This document shows positions 17,701 to 27,625 of a DNA stretch of 64,000 bases, piece after piece. Each line of letters starts with the position of its first letter. Positions within the stretch are counted from its first letter, which is position 1. Made by a program: the position numbers and the translations under genes. Under the pieces are notes generated by a model. It ran no database searches, had not been told where the DNA came from, and was given only the letters and a program-made list of their open reading frames with translations. Origin of the DNA: Oceanirhabdus sp. W0125-5 (GTDB taxonomy: Bacteria; Bacillota; Clostridia; Clostridiales; Clostridiaceae); assembly GCF_027938815.1 (NCBI RefSeq), contig NZ_CP115913.1, forward strand, positions 771,001 to 835,000. Reading direction: 5' to 3'.

Positions 17701-17835
17701 AGAAGCACTCCTCTCAATTTTAGTTATCCCTAAAAAATAAATATACATTATATATGTAATTTATGTTATATGATAATTATAATACATTATGAGGAATAAT
17801 TTTGTGAATTTTTTAGGTTATTTAATTAATGTTGC

Positions 17836-19494
17836 TTAATTTAAATTAATAATTCGGTCACAGAGATTTATAGAGGATTCACGATGTGCTACAACAATAA
17901 TTGTTTTTTCTCTTCCAATAACATTAATAGCATGGTGGATAATACTTTCTGAATGCTGATCAATTGCGCTTGTAGCTTCATCAAATATTAAAATATCTAC
18001 ATCTCTTAAAAATAACCGAGCAAGTACAAGTCTTTGTCGCTGCCCACCGGATAGTTTTACACCTCTTTCACCAACAGCGGTATCATATCCTTTAGGCTGA
18101 GCTAATATAAAATCATAAATACAAGCTTTTTTGCAGGCTTCATCTAGCATATCCATAGTTGCATTAGGACGAGCAAGTTTAAGATTTTCTTCTATTGTAG
18201 TGTTAAATAATAAGTTTTCCTGTAAAACGAAACCAAGGTTGCTATATAAAAACTTATGGTTTATTTTATTTATATCTACTCCTGAAAATAAGATTTCTCC
18301 GGATTTTGGAGATAGCATTCCAGTTATAAGTTTTAAAATTGTTGTTTTTCCTGCACCACTCCGTCCAATTATTGCAACACGTTCGCCCTGTGTTATTTCC
18401 AAGTTAAAATTATTAAGAACAGGTAGTGAGGTTTTATCATATGAGAATACTACGTTTTTCATGGAGATATGGTTATTACAATTGTTAGGTATTATCTTCT
18501 GTGGTAAAGTTTTTGAATCAGTATTTAACTCTTGGATTAACCTATCATAGAAAGGCATGTTACTTTGTAAATCAGCATCTGTAGAAGAGAGTGTGCGGAT
18601 ACTTTTGCATAACAAATCATAATAAAGTGCAAAAACAAGTAAATCCCCAATTGTGATAATATCTCTTATTATAAGGAGACCACCTAAAAAATATAGGGAA
18701 AATTTCAAAAGAAACTCATCTATAATTTTAGGTACAACAAGTACTCTTGCCACCCAGTAGTTAATCCACCTTGAAAAAAAATCTGCGTAATTATGAGCAT
18801 ATCTTACAAAAGTTCTAAGTTGACGTTTTTGGAGGTTAAGGGCCTTAATTTCTTTCCATCCATGAATGGATGTATCAAGCCAGCTATTCCACCTTTCGCT
18901 GTTTCCACGATTTATATTTATTAAGTCCTTTTCTTTTATACTGATTTTATGATCAAGATAAAAGGTTAATGGTATTACAATTATGGAAAAAAGAGCTAAT
19001 CGCCATTCAATTAAAATAATAAATAATGCAGAAACTACTGCAGTAATCATTGATATAAGGTAGTCTACAGTTTGTATATTAGCAAAATCACTAAGTTTTA
19101 GTACATCATCTTCAATACGCATTTTCATGTCACCTATACTCCTAGCATCATAATCTTTAAAGGGTAATGTAAGATAGTTGTTTAGTATTTTGTGTTTAAT
19201 CTTAAATAATACTCTATTCAAAAGGATATTGTTAGAATAGTTCCTTAAAAATGATAAGAATGTATTAAAGATAAAAAGACTTAAATAACCAACTGCAACA
19301 AATAAAAAAATGTTGAGATTTCTCTCAATAATAACTTGATCAATGAAAAGTCTATAAAGCTTTGGAGTGATAAGTGAAATTAACATACTTGTTAAGCTGA
19401 TTACTATAATAATAATAAAATGTTTTCTAACACCAAATGAGAATTTGTTTAATTGTTTTAGTATGGCAAAACGGTAATGTAATTTTTTAAGCAA
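17836..19494 (-). CDS. ABC exporter half-transporter (second subunit of the AraC-linked system)
   Basis: A 552-residue half-transporter: membrane domain about 20-300, ATPase domain about 330-550. Walker A GRSGAGKTT, signature KLSGGQRQRL, Walker B ILIFDEATSAID with catalytic Glu, H-loop VVAHRES. It starts at TTG 19494, eight bases inside the end of the preceding ABC gene, with AGGAGG nine bases upstream, so the two are coupled. No peptidase (C39) domain. Both partners keep canonical ATPase residues, unlike the BmrCD-like pair. Likely forms a heterodimer with its neighbour; the cargo is unknown. Confidence 0.9.
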   Translation of the reverse strand: MLKKLHYRFAILKQLNKFSFGVRKHFIIIIVISLTSMLISLITPKLYRLFIDQVIIERNLNIFLFVAVGYLSLFIFNTFLSFLRNYSNNILLNRVLFKIKHKILNNYLTLPFKDYDARSIGDMKMRIEDDVLKLSDFANIQTVDYLISMITAVVSALFIILIEWRLALFSIIVIPLTFYLDHKISIKEKDLININRGNSERWNSWLDTSIHGWKEIKALNLQKRQLRTFVRYAHNYADFFSRWINYWVARVLVVPKIIDEFLLKFSLYFLGGLLIIRDIITIGDLLVFALYYDLLCKSIRTLSSTDADLQSNMPFYDRLIQELNTDSKTLPQKIIPNNCNNHISMKNVVFSYDKTSLPVLNNFNLEITQGERVAIIGRSGAGKTTILKLITGMLSPKSGEILFSGVDINKINHKFLYSNLGFVLQENLLFNTTIEENLKLARPNATMDMLDEACKKACIYDFILAQPKGYDTAVGERGVKLSGGQRQRLVLARLFLRDVDILIFDEATSAIDQHSESIIHHAINVIGREKTIIVVAHRESSINLCDRIINLN

Positions 19495-21238
19495 CTCCAG
19501 ATACCTCCTTTATAGAGAACAACTTTCTGAAACTATTATTTTTTTCAATAAGATCTTTGGGATTTCCTGATATCTTAACTTTACCATTCTCAAGTAAAAT
19601 AACATTATCACATAACATCACTGAGTTTAACCTATGTGCAATAAGGATTGATGTTCTACCCTTTAATAGCTCTTTCCATGCTTTGTGAATAATTTTTTCA
19701 GTATCTTTGTCCAAGGCACTAGTAGCTTCATCAAAAACAATAATTGCAGGATCTTTTAAGTAAATTCTAGCTATAGCTAATCGTTGTCGTTGTCCGCCTG
19801 ATAAACCCAATCCCTTTTTGCCAATTAGAGTATCAAGCTTTTCTGGTAAATTCTCGATATACTCATGAATTCCAGCTTTTCTACATGCATTCCATAATTC
19901 ATCATCAGTTGCTTTAAAATTACCAAGCAATAAGTTCTCACGAATAGTTGCATCAAAAGTTAAGATATCCTGTTGAACAACACCAATATTGTCACGAATA
20001 GACTTAAGGCTGCAATCATTTATATTTTGATTATCGATTAACATGGTTCCTCTATCGGCTTCATACAGGGCAATTAGAAGAGAAATAAGAGTGGATTTTC
20101 CACAACCGCTTTCACCTACAAGAGCAACAGAACTACATGAAGGAATAATAGCATTAAAATCCTTAAGTATAGTATTCTTTTTATCATAAGAAAACTCAAT
20201 GTTTTTGAACTGTATAGTCCCATTAGTAACTACAAGCCTTTGATTTCTTTGCCATGAAGTCTCATCATCTTCACATAAAAAGTTATTAATTCTTGAAATG
20301 CGTGTCAATCGTGATTGTGCATCCATTAAATTTCGTACTATGCCTAAGATTGTTCTGTCTTTTAGAGTAAAAACAAATGAAAGTAGTACCATAATACTAC
20401 CAATAGTAATTTTGTTATTATAAGCAAGATACGCACAAACACCATAGATTGAAAGTTGTATTAATAGGTTTATAAATTCTATAATTTTTTCACAGGATAA
20501 ATTTGTAACTGAAGTCTTAATATTTACACTAAAAAGATTACGTAGATGGTTAGTGAAGTCTTTACGAATAATTTTTTGAGCACAAAGGAGACGAATATCA
20601 GTGAGACCTTTTAAAATCTCAAATAACCAGGAAACATATCCCCCATAGAGTTCACGTTGTTTATCAGTATGTCTTCTAATTTTATTATTAAACTTAAATG
20701 TTGAATATGCAGCAAAAGGCAGAAACAAAGTTACTACAATACCAGCAGGGATACTTACAATATAAATATAGATAATATAAAATACACCCATCAATGTATT
20801 ATTTACCAAATGAATTACATTGCGGATAACAAAATGCATACATTCTGCGGTATCACTAATCAATAAACTAATAAGATCTCCAGTTTTAGCACTTGACATA
20901 TATGAAGATTTCATTGATTGTATTTTCTTAAATATATCTAGGCGAATGTCAAAAGTGTATCTGTTCATTAGGTATTGATGTTGCGTATAAATAAAAAAGT
21001 AAAGTATGCATGAAAAAATTGACATTACCACATAAACTAAACTAACCTGTAAGAACATATCTATATTTTCATAATACACTATACCATCTATCATTATGGC
21101 AAAGATAATAGGGGAGATTACGGTGAGTAGGCTATCAAAAAGCCAACCAATATAAAATAAAATGAAATTACGTTTATGTTTTTTTATGTATTTTGAAAGA
21201 ATTCTTATTCCTTCCAAAATGTTTGGTTTTTTATTCAT
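19487..21238 (-). CDS. ABC exporter half-transporter (first subunit of the AraC-linked system)
   Basis: A 583-residue half-transporter from ATG 21238 (AAGGAGG seven bases upstream, inside the end of the upstream gene; the longer TTG frame is not needed). Membrane domain about 25-320, ATPase about 345-580: Walker A GESGCGKST, signature GLSGGQRQRLA, Walker B IIVFDEATSALD, H-loop IAHRLNS. Overlaps both neighbours by 8 bp, so three genes form one tight operon. Resembles peptide or drug exporters; no precursor peptide is visible nearby. Confidence 0.9.
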   Translation of the reverse strand: MNKKPNILEGIRILSKYIKKHKRNFILFYIGWLFDSLLTVISPIIFAIMIDGIVYYENIDMFLQVSLVYVVMSIFSCILYFFIYTQHQYLMNRYTFDIRLDIFKKIQSMKSSYMSSAKTGDLISLLISDTAECMHFVIRNVIHLVNNTLMGVFYIIYIYIVSIPAGIVVTLFLPFAAYSTFKFNNKIRRHTDKQRELYGGYVSWLFEILKGLTDIRLLCAQKIIRKDFTNHLRNLFSVNIKTSVTNLSCEKIIEFINLLIQLSIYGVCAYLAYNNKITIGSIMVLLSFVFTLKDRTILGIVRNLMDAQSRLTRISRINNFLCEDDETSWQRNQRLVVTNGTIQFKNIEFSYDKKNTILKDFNAIIPSCSSVALVGESGCGKSTLISLLIALYEADRGTMLIDNQNINDCSLKSIRDNIGVVQQDILTFDATIRENLLLGNFKATDDELWNACRKAGIHEYIENLPEKLDTLIGKKGLGLSGGQRQRLAIARIYLKDPAIIVFDEATSALDKDTEKIIHKAWKELLKGRTSILIAHRLNSVMLCDNVILLENGKVKISGNPKDLIEKNNSFRKLFSIKEVSGVA

Positions 21239-21662
21239 ACCCTTTTCCTCCTTTAACAAAAATTCTATATAGTAAGCTTTCTTTACCTTGAGGTATTTCT
21301 ATAAAGAGGTTCTCATTAGATAAGGAAGTGATTGTATTTTTGCTATCGCTGGAAAAATATAAAGCAACTCCTTCAGATATATTTTCTATCCTTTCAATTG
21401 AAACAGAAAAAACAACTTCATTTCTATTGGAGTATAGGTATGACTCTCCAATTGGGATATGTCCATTTTCAATCAATAGTACAGGCTCCTTTCGTATAGA
21501 AAGCACTTTTGCAGGATATATTTTTATAGTAGGGACTTTGGTAGTTATAGTTAAAAAAAGGAATAAGACTACTCCTAATAATACAAAAATTATAAAAAAA
21601 GTTGGTGAAGCTGTTAGTAACCGTGTATATTTTATTCCAAGTACATTTTTTTTGTATAGCAT
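21231..21662 (-). CDS. Small membrane-anchored protein of the ABC exporter operon
   Basis: A 143-residue protein with one membrane helix (about 22-43) and an extracytoplasmic part with beta character (KIYPAKVLSIRKEP; GESYLYSNRNEVVFSV). In size and layout it looks like a much shortened HlyD-type membrane-fusion or accessory protein of a peptide exporter, but it lacks a recognisable lipoyl/barrel-sandwich motif. ATG has AGGGAGG five bases upstream. First gene of the operon, divergent from the AraC regulator; ends 8 bp inside the next gene. Family not recognised. Confidence 0.7.
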   Translation of the reverse strand: MLYKKNVLGIKYTRLLTASPTFFIIFVLLGVVLFLFLTITTKVPTIKIYPAKVLSIRKEPVLLIENGHIPIGESYLYSNRNEVVFSVSIERIENISEGVALYFSSDSKNTITSLSNENLFIEIPQGKESLLYRIFVKGGKGYE

Positions 21663-21790
21663 AAGACCTCCCTAATTTGATAGAATAGTATTGTAAAGAC
21701 TTGTATAATAAGTTTAAATAATCATGTTAATACATTCAATGTTATATATGAAGGAATTAACTATACTATTTACAATAGGAGGTTATAATT

Positions 21791-22681
21791 ATGCCACAGA
21801 ATGACAGATACCGTACAAGAATAGTTCCTATTGAATTTGAAGCTAATGAGCAACTAGAATCATTGACTGCTTTGGATAGGGTGACTCTAGTATTTGTTTC
21901 AAATGGAAGTGCAACTATCAATATAAATGGGAAAATATGGTCATTATCAGCCTCATGTGTATTATGTATATCAAAATATGACAGTATCAATATTCTAAAC
22001 AAACATAAGTTTTCTGCAAAATCATTTAGTTTTAACCCCACATTTATAAATAGCAGTCTTACATTTGATGCTTTATCTGAAAATAAATTTGTTTACTTAG
22101 AAGATGAGCATGACAGAAATTTGCTTATGAGTTTTTTGAATCATACAGATGAATTTGGAGGAATAATTAAAATTCCTTCATCAATGCATCTTAGAATAAA
22201 TGAATGGCTGGGAATTATCGGTTCAGAAACATTGGCACAAAGTGATGGTATGTGGACTTGCCGTATAAGGCGCTATCTGCTTCAAACACTATACCTAGTT
22301 GAAGAGCTTTATTTATCCATGAAAAAGAGTGGATTCAAAAATGAGCCATTCACAGAAAAAGAGCATGTGGAAATAGCATTAGAGTACATTCATACAAATT
22401 ATCCTAATGAAATATCATTAGAAACTCTATGTAAAGTTGTGAATTTGAATAGAACATCTCTGAATAAACGATTTAAAGAGAGAACTGGACATACTGCTAT
22501 AACTTATCTAATAAACTATAGGATAAAAATCGCATGTGAAGCTCTAAGACATACAAACCTTAAAGTAATAGAAATTGCCCAGGCTTGTGGATTTATTTAT
22601 GATACTTATTTCATTAAGCAGTTCTCTAAGAGGATGGGAATATCACCATCGGAATATAGGAATAACTATGTAGAAAGGTAA
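21791..22681 (+). CDS. AraC-family transcriptional regulator
   Basis: A 296-residue regulator. The N-terminal part (about 15-110) has a cupin-like sensing fold pattern (VSNGSATININGKIW), and the C-terminus (about 195-295) has the two AraC helix-turn-helix motifs (ISLETLCKVVNLNRTSLNKR and VIEIAQACGFIYDTYFIKQF, then GISPSEYR). ATG with AGGAGG eight bases upstream. It is divergent from the three-gene ABC operon across a 128-bp gap, so it probably controls that operon in response to a small ligand; this is inference from position. Confidence 0.93.
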   Translation: MPQNDRYRTRIVPIEFEANEQLESLTALDRVTLVFVSNGSATININGKIWSLSASCVLCISKYDSINILNKHKFSAKSFSFNPTFINSSLTFDALSENKFVYLEDEHDRNLLMSFLNHTDEFGGIIKIPSSMHLRINEWLGIIGSETLAQSDGMWTCRIRRYLLQTLYLVEELYLSMKKSGFKNEPFTEKEHVEIALEYIHTNYPNEISLETLCKVVNLNRTSLNKRFKERTGHTAITYLINYRIKIACEALRHTNLKVIEIAQACGFIYDTYFIKQFSKRMGISPSEYRNNYVER

Positions 22682-22800
22682 TAAGAAACTTTGGTATACG
22701 AATATTTATTTATAAAATGCATAATAATATTCCTCTTTTTGATGAATTATGATATTATTAGTTTACTGATTTAAAAAGAAAAATTATAAGGGTGGGTTTT

Positions 22801-23622
22801 ATGGACGGAAAGTTTATGCGTAATCAAAGAGTATCAGCGATTACAAAGATTTTAATAGAGAATCCGAACAAGGTTATTAATTTAAATGTATTTACTAATA
22901 TGTTGAATGCTGCTAAGTCCACAATAAGTGAAGATATTGTCATTGTGAGAGAGAGTTTAAAGAGATTGGAAATGGGTACAATTGAAACAATATCTGGTGC
23001 AGCAGGCGGAGTTAAGTTCGTTTGTGATATTTCAAAGGAAGAGTTAGATAGATTTTTAGAGGATCTATGTAAAGAATTGCAAAATGAGAATAGAGTTATA
23101 TTAGGAAATTTTTTATATTTAACAGATATATTATCTAGTCCTAGATACTTGAAGAAGGCTGGTACAATTTTAGCATCAAAATTCATTTCTAATGAGGTTG
23201 ATTATGTTGTAACTGTGGAGACAAAGGGTATTCCTTTAGCATATGAAGTGGCAAATAAGCTTGGTGTTGAGCTTATAATAGTTAGAAGAGGAAATAAAAT
23301 TACTGAAGGAACTACGATTAGTATAAATTACTTATCAGGGTCTAGTAATAGAATACAAACTATGTCTTTATCAAAGAAATCTCTACCTAGTGGAAGTAAG
23401 TGCATCTTCATTGATGACTTTATGAAGGCGGGTGGAACAGCTAGTGGAATAAAGCACCTTCTTGAAGAGTTCCAGAGTGAACTATTAGGTATAGGTGTAC
23501 TTATTGATGATAGAAGTGTTGAGAATAAGCTTATGGAAGATTATATTGCAATAGTAGAATATGATGGACCGAAAGATAATAAGACTGCAACTGTAAGAGT
23601 ATCAGAAAAATTGGATAGATAA
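22801..23622 (+). CDS. purR: Pur operon repressor PurR
   Basis: PurR of Gram-positive bacteria represses purine genes and is released by PRPP. The 273-residue protein (ATG 22801, AAGGGTGGG upstream; GTG 22792 rejected as inside that site) has an N-terminal winged-helix domain (about 1-75) and a phosphoribosyltransferase-like domain with the PRPP loop CIFIDDFMKAGGTASG (about 200-216). Length is usual (about 270-285). It starts the conserved purR-spoVG-glmU-prs order. Confidence 0.96.
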   Translation: MDGKFMRNQRVSAITKILIENPNKVINLNVFTNMLNAAKSTISEDIVIVRESLKRLEMGTIETISGAAGGVKFVCDISKEELDRFLEDLCKELQNENRVILGNFLYLTDILSSPRYLKKAGTILASKFISNEVDYVVTVETKGIPLAYEVANKLGVELIIVRRGNKITEGTTISINYLSGSSNRIQTMSLSKKSLPSGSKCIFIDDFMKAGGTASGIKHLLEEFQSELLGIGVLIDDRSVENKLMEDYIAIVEYDGPKDNKTATVRVSEKLDR

Positions 23623-23646
23623 AGGATTCTTAAACTAAAGAATTAT

Positions 23647-23683
23647 AAAGGTTGTTGATAAACATATTTTATCAACAACCTTT
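23647..23683 (+). terminator. Hairpin terminator after purR
   Basis: A perfect 16-bp stem (AAAGGTTGTTGATAAA with its complement at 23668-23683), 5-nt loop, followed by the T-rich TTTGTTGATTTT. Confidence 0.75.
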
Positions 23684-23763
23684 GTTGATTTTAAAAGATT
23701 TTTAGATGGAAATTACAATAATATGTGCAATTATAAAAATATTGATAATTTTTTGAACATTTA

Positions 23764-23790
23764 GAAGGAATTTTACTGGAAATATAGAAT
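23764..23790 (+). promoter_or_regulatory. Sigma-H-type promoter of spoVG
   Basis: GAAGGAATT (23764-23772), 13 bases, then AGAAT (23786-23790). This fits the sigma-H consensus RWAGGAxxT and HGAAT in every defined position, and spoVG is a classic sigma-H gene in Bacillus subtilis. Confidence 0.75.
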
Positions 23791-23835
23791 ATAAAATTTA
23801 TGTATAGTTCTAGATTCTAGATGCGGAGGTGGCTT

Positions 23836-24126
23836 ATGCAAATTACAGATGTTAGAATTAGAAAGATAACAGAAGAAGGAAAAATGAAGGCAATAGTATC
23901 AATTACTTTTGATAATGAATTCGTAGTACATGATATTAAAGTTATCGAAGGTAAGAATGGATTATTTATAGCTATGCCAAGTAGAAAAACACCAAGTGGG
24001 GAATTTAAGGATATAACTCACCCAATTAACACAGATACTAGACAAAAAATTCAAGATTGCATCTTGGATGCATATCAGAAGGCTAAAGATGAACAGGAGC
24101 CAGAGGCTGTTGAAGGTGAAGCTTAA
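23836..24126 (+). CDS. spoVG: SpoVG, RNA/DNA-binding sporulation and septation regulator
   Basis: A 96-residue SpoVG, a nucleic-acid-binding regulator acting on septation, sporulation and virulence-type genes. Start ATG 23836 gives the standard [11 protein letters not shown] opening and has GCGGAGG upstream; the ATG at 23821 precedes that site. Conserved [20 protein letters not shown] block (about 50-69) and an acidic C-terminal tail. Followed by a terminator. Confidence 0.97.
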   Translation: MQITDVRIRKITEEGKMKAIVSITFDNEFVVHDIKVIEGKNGLFIAMPSRKTPSGEFKDITHPINTDTRQKIQDCILDAYQKAKDEQEPEAVEGEA

Positions 24127-24138
24127 GGAGTATGTGAC

Positions 24139-24161
24139 AAAGGAGTGTATGCTCCTTTTTT
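24139..24161 (+). terminator. Terminator of spoVG
   Basis: AAAGGAG/CTCCTTT stem with 6-nt loop and T run, 12 bases after the stop. Confidence 0.85.
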
Positions 24162-24202
24162 GCGTTATTTAATTCTAGAAGTTTTATTTTATATAAGTAT
24201 AT

Positions 24203-24240
24203 TAAAACCCTAATTCAAATAAATACGAATTAGGGTTTTA
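24203..24240 (-). terminator. Terminator of the minus-strand membrane protein gene
   Basis: A perfect 14-bp stem (TAAAACCCTAATTC at 24203-24216 with its complement at 24227-24240), A/T-rich on the 3' side of the minus strand. Confidence 0.75.
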
Positions 24241-24265
24241 ATAATATTCCTATTTAGTTAATTGA

Positions 24266-24778
24266 TTATAATTGGGTATTTTGAGTGAAAGGCGTTTCTC
24301 TCAAAGATAATAATTCATTAACAGTAACTTTAGTCCCACCAAAGAGATTTTTAAATAAACATTCAAGTGTATAAATAGGTCCTCTAGGTAGTGACCACCA
24401 ACCGAAAACTAGCGTTGCTAAAGAATATATTAAATTTCTTACTGGTGTAAAATGATGATCTTTTACAAAATATCTTGAACTAACCTTTGTAGTTAAAGTA
24501 ATAAATGAAAAGCAAGCATGATACTGTTTTAATTCAGTATCAGAGTAAATCTTTATTCCATTATACTCTGCATTTCCTTCTATAATTTCGTAATAATTCT
24601 CTAACAACCATTTTGTAAATTTATCATTTTTACGTTCTTCCATTAGAAAGTAAAAATACTCCAATATCATTATTAATGAAACAGCAATTCCTACAAGTCC
24701 TTCATTGTAAATTCCACTATATAAATTGAAGCATGAATAAATGAATAGCACTCCCCCAACCAATAATAATAAAATCAT
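24266..24778 (-). CDS. Membrane protein of unknown function
   Basis: A 170-residue protein from ATG 24778 (GGGAGAG eight bases upstream); the longer ATG frame from 24820 lacks a site. Two N-terminal membrane helices (about 2-19 and 26-45), a soluble middle (about 50-110) and a hydrophobic stretch around residues 113-130 (LIYSLATLVFGWWSLPRGP). I do not recognise the family; the FGWWSLPRGP motif recalls small clostridial membrane proteins near zinc-ribbon or DUF domains but I cannot name one. Alone between spoVG and glmU, on the opposite strand, so it is probably an insertion into the conserved order. Confidence 0.7.
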   Translation of the reverse strand: MILLLLVGGVLFIYSCFNLYSGIYNEGLVGIAVSLIMILEYFYFLMEERKNDKFTKWLLENYYEIIEGNAEYNGIKIYSDTELKQYHACFSFITLTTKVSSRYFVKDHHFTPVRNLIYSLATLVFGWWSLPRGPIYTLECLFKNLFGGTKVTVNELLSLRETPFTQNTQL

Positions 24779-25128
24779 ATAAACTCTCCCTTTCCCTATA
24801 TATGTATAATTATTGCACATGAAATATTTTACGCTTAATTAACTAAATTTTCAAGTTTATACATATAGTTGAGAAAAAGGTAATGTAATTGGGGGATGTA
24901 TCGCAATACTTTTTAAGTTCTGAATAAGATTAATCTTAAAATATGAAATGGATATATGATATACAATTTAAATAAAATCGTAAAATAATATATGAAAAAT
25001 CATACTGAAATATTGAGAAAAAAGCATAGAAATGGGTAGGATATTCCAAAAAGACTATAATTACGGATGAAAATCACAATAAAATTCGTGTAGTATAAAT
25101 ATATGAAATAAAACTTTAACAATAAAGG
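24779..25128. other. Intergenic region between the membrane protein gene and glmU promoter
   Basis: About 350 bp, very AT-rich. I see no reading frame with a ribosome binding site, no tRNA and no clear riboswitch. Confidence 0.5.
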
Positions 25129-25157
25129 TTGAAATTAAAAATAGATTAAAATATAAT
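25129..25157 (+). promoter_or_regulatory. Vegetative promoter of glmU-prs
   Basis: TTGAAA (25129-25134), 17-bp spacer, TATAAT (25152-25157). Start expected near 25164, leaving about 60 nt of leader. Confidence 0.8.
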
Positions 25158-25227
25158 ATAATTGGTTTTTTAAAATTATCGCAAAAAAGTAATAGTATAT
25201 ACTATTTGCGAAAATGGGGTGTTAAAT

Positions 25228-26598
25228 TTGAATCAATGTGCTATAATATTAGCTGCAGGTAAGGGTACAAGGATGAAATCTGAGATTCATAAGGTTCTTC
25301 ATAAAGTATGTGGAAAAGAAATGATAAATCACGTAGTTGACAATATAGAAAATGCAGGAATTGATGATATACATGTTGTAGTTGGAAGCCTAGTAGAAGA
25401 AGTTAAAAAAGGTATTATAAAGGATGATGTAACTTATCATTTACAAAAAGAACAATTAGGAACTGGACATGCTGTCATGTGTGCTAAAGAAGCACTTGAA
25501 GGTAAGGAAGGGACTGTTGTTATACTTGTAGGGGATGGTCCTCTAATAACTGATAGTATGCTTAAAGAACTTCTAGAATATCACAATAAATACGATTATA
25601 AAGCTACTGTTATAACATCAGAATTCTGTGATCCTAGAAAATATGGAAGAATTGTAAGATCTGAAAATGGAGATTTAGAAAAAATTGTTGAATTCAGAGA
25701 TTGTACAGAAGAAGAGAAGAAAATTAAAGAGATAAATTCAGGAATGTACTGTTTTGATATAAAAGCTCTTGTTGAGCATCTTGATAAATTGAGTAATGAT
25801 AATTCGCAAAAAGAATATTATTTAACAGATATGATAGAAATCTTAAAAAATCAAGGTTATAAGACAGGCGCATTTATTGTAGAAAATGAACTTATAACGG
25901 CTGTTAATTCAAGAGAAGAGCTTGCTATTGCTGAAAAGATTATGAGAAATGGAATAAATAGGAAGCACTTTGAAAATGGAGTTACTATTATTAATCCAGA
26001 GAACACTTATATAGGTGTTGATGTGGAAATAGGAAGAGATACAATAATATATCCTGGGGTAATACTAGAGGGTAAAACTAAAATTGGTAATAGCTGTACT
26101 CTTTATTCTAATTGTAGAATAAAGGACAGTATTATAAAGAACAATATTACTATTGATAATTCAGTGATTTTGGATAGTAGTATTGAATCAAATACAACGA
26201 TTGGACCATTTGCATATATTAGACCTGAATCGCATATTGGTGAGAATGTTAAGGTAGGAGATTTTGTGGAAATTAAAAAATCATCTATTGGGGATGGAAC
26301 TAAAATTTCTCATTTAACATACATAGGCGATGCTAAAGTAGGTAAACAGTGCAACTTTGGATGTGGTACAGTTGTAGTTAATTATGATGGCACAAAGAAA
26401 CATCTTACAGAAATTGGGGATAATGCATTCATTGGATGCAACACAAATTTAGTTTCACCTGTAAAGGTAGAAGATAACACATATATTGCTGCTGGATCTA
26501 CAATAACAGATACTGTACCAGAAGGTGCACTTGCTGTAGCTAGAGCTAGACAGGTAAACAAGGAAAATTGGGTTAAAAATAAGGGGCTAAAAAAATAA
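25228..26598 (+). CDS. glmU: Bifunctional N-acetylglucosamine-1-P uridyltransferase / GlcN-1-P acetyltransferase
   Basis: GlmU makes UDP-GlcNAc, the shared precursor of peptidoglycan and teichoic acids: the C-terminal half acetylates GlcN-1-P, the N-terminal half transfers UMP. The uridyltransferase domain (about 1-230) has the nucleotide motif [11 protein letters not shown] (about 8-18) and GTGHAVMCA; the acetyltransferase (about 250-455) shows hexapeptide repeats (for example [18 protein letters not shown]). About 456 residues, the usual length. I chose TTG 25228 after GGGGTG; GTG 25219 is possible. Sixteen bases before prs. Confidence 0.97.
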   Translation: MNQCAIILAAGKGTRMKSEIHKVLHKVCGKEMINHVVDNIENAGIDDIHVVVGSLVEEVKKGIIKDDVTYHLQKEQLGTGHAVMCAKEALEGKEGTVVILVGDGPLITDSMLKELLEYHNKYDYKATVITSEFCDPRKYGRIVRSENGDLEKIVEFRDCTEEEKKIKEINSGMYCFDIKALVEHLDKLSNDNSQKEYYLTDMIEILKNQGYKTGAFIVENELITAVNSREELAIAEKIMRNGINRKHFENGVTIINPENTYIGVDVEIGRDTIIYPGVILEGKTKIGNSCTLYSNCRIKDSIIKNNITIDNSVILDSSIESNTTIGPFAYIRPESHIGENVKVGDFVEIKKSSIGDGTKISHLTYIGDAKVGKQCNFGCGTVVVNYDGTKKHLTEIGDNAFIGCNTNLVSPVKVEDNTYIAAGSTITDTVPEGALAVARARQVNKENWVKNKGLKK

Positions 26599-26614
26599 CT
26601 GAGGAGGTCCACCG

Positions 26615-27568
26615 ATGCAACCAACAGGAAATATTAAAATTTTTACAGGGAACTCACACCCACAATTAGCAGAAGATATTGCTAAGATTTTAGGAGTTAA
26701 AGTAGGAGACTCTACTGTAGGTAAATTTAGTGATGGAGAGATATTCGTAGATACTAAGGAAACAGTTAGAGGAAGAGATGCATTTATAATTCAATCAACA
26801 AACGCTCCAGTTAATGATAATTTAATGGAGTTATTAATAAACATTGATGCATTCAAAAGAGCTTCTGCTGGAAGAATAACAGCTGTTATTCCATACTATG
26901 GATACGCAAGACAGGATAGAAAAGCAAAGGCTAGAGATCCGATTACAGCTAAGCTTGTAGCTAATCTTTTAACAGCAGCAGGTGTTGACAGAGTACTTAC
27001 AATGGATTTACATGCGGCTCAAATTCAAGGATATTTTGACATTCCTGTTGATAATCTAATGGGAGCACCTATATTAGCGAACTATTTCATTGAGCAAGGG
27101 TTCAAAGATAGGGAAGATGTTGTTGTTGTATCACCAGACCTTGGAAGCGTAACTAGAAGTAGAAAGTTTGCAGATAGATTAAATGCAGAAATTGCAATTA
27201 TAGATAAAAGAAGACCAAAAGCTAATGTTTGTGAAGTAATGAACATAATTGGTGATATTGAAGGTAAAACTTGTATCATGATAGATGATATGATAGATAC
27301 TGCTGGTACAATTTGTAATGCTGCAGCAGCTTTAATTGAAAGAGGAGCTAAAGAAGTATATGCAGGTTGTAGCCATGGAGTTTTATCTGGTCCAGCTATA
27401 GAGAGATTAGAAAACTCAGTAATAAAAGAAGTTATTATGCTTGATACTATATGCTTGCCAGAAGAAAAAAAGGTAGAAAAGTTTAAGACTTTATCTGTAG
27501 CACCAATATTTGCTGAGGCAATAAAGAGAATACATGATCATGAATCTGTAAGTAAGTTATTTGATTAA
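26615..27568 (+). CDS. prs: Ribose-phosphate pyrophosphokinase
   Basis: Prs makes PRPP from ribose-5-phosphate and ATP for purine, pyrimidine, His and Trp synthesis; PRPP is also the effector of PurR encoded upstream. The 317-residue protein shows KFSDGEIFV, the catalytic-region [10 protein letters not shown] (about 104-113), the metal-binding [13 protein letters not shown] (about 130-142) and the PRPP loop [12 protein letters not shown] (about 221-232). ATG with GAGGAGG nine bases upstream. Confidence 0.98.
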   Translation: MQPTGNIKIFTGNSHPQLAEDIAKILGVKVGDSTVGKFSDGEIFVDTKETVRGRDAFIIQSTNAPVNDNLMELLINIDAFKRASAGRITAVIPYYGYARQDRKAKARDPITAKLVANLLTAAGVDRVLTMDLHAAQIQGYFDIPVDNLMGAPILANYFIEQGFKDREDVVVVSPDLGSVTRSRKFADRLNAEIAIIDKRRPKANVCEVMNIIGDIEGKTCIMIDDMIDTAGTICNAAAALIERGAKEVYAGCSHGVLSGPAIERLENSVIKEVIMLDTICLPEEKKVEKFKTLSVAPIFAEAIKRIHDHESVSKLFD

Positions 27569-27591
27569 TATAAAAGTTAAATTGTTTTTAT

Positions 27592-27625
27592 ATCTGACAT
27601 CTGTTTATTAGGTGTCAGATTTTTA
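27592..27625 (+). terminator. Terminator of glmU-prs
   Basis: ATCTGACATC (27592-27601) pairs with GGTGTCAGAT (27611-27620), then TTTTATTT. Confidence 0.9.

Noticed and set aside
1..22700. Prophage or integrative element in the accessory region
   Set aside because: No integrase, phage structural, conjugation or attachment-site features were seen; only the IS200/IS605-type element and repeats.
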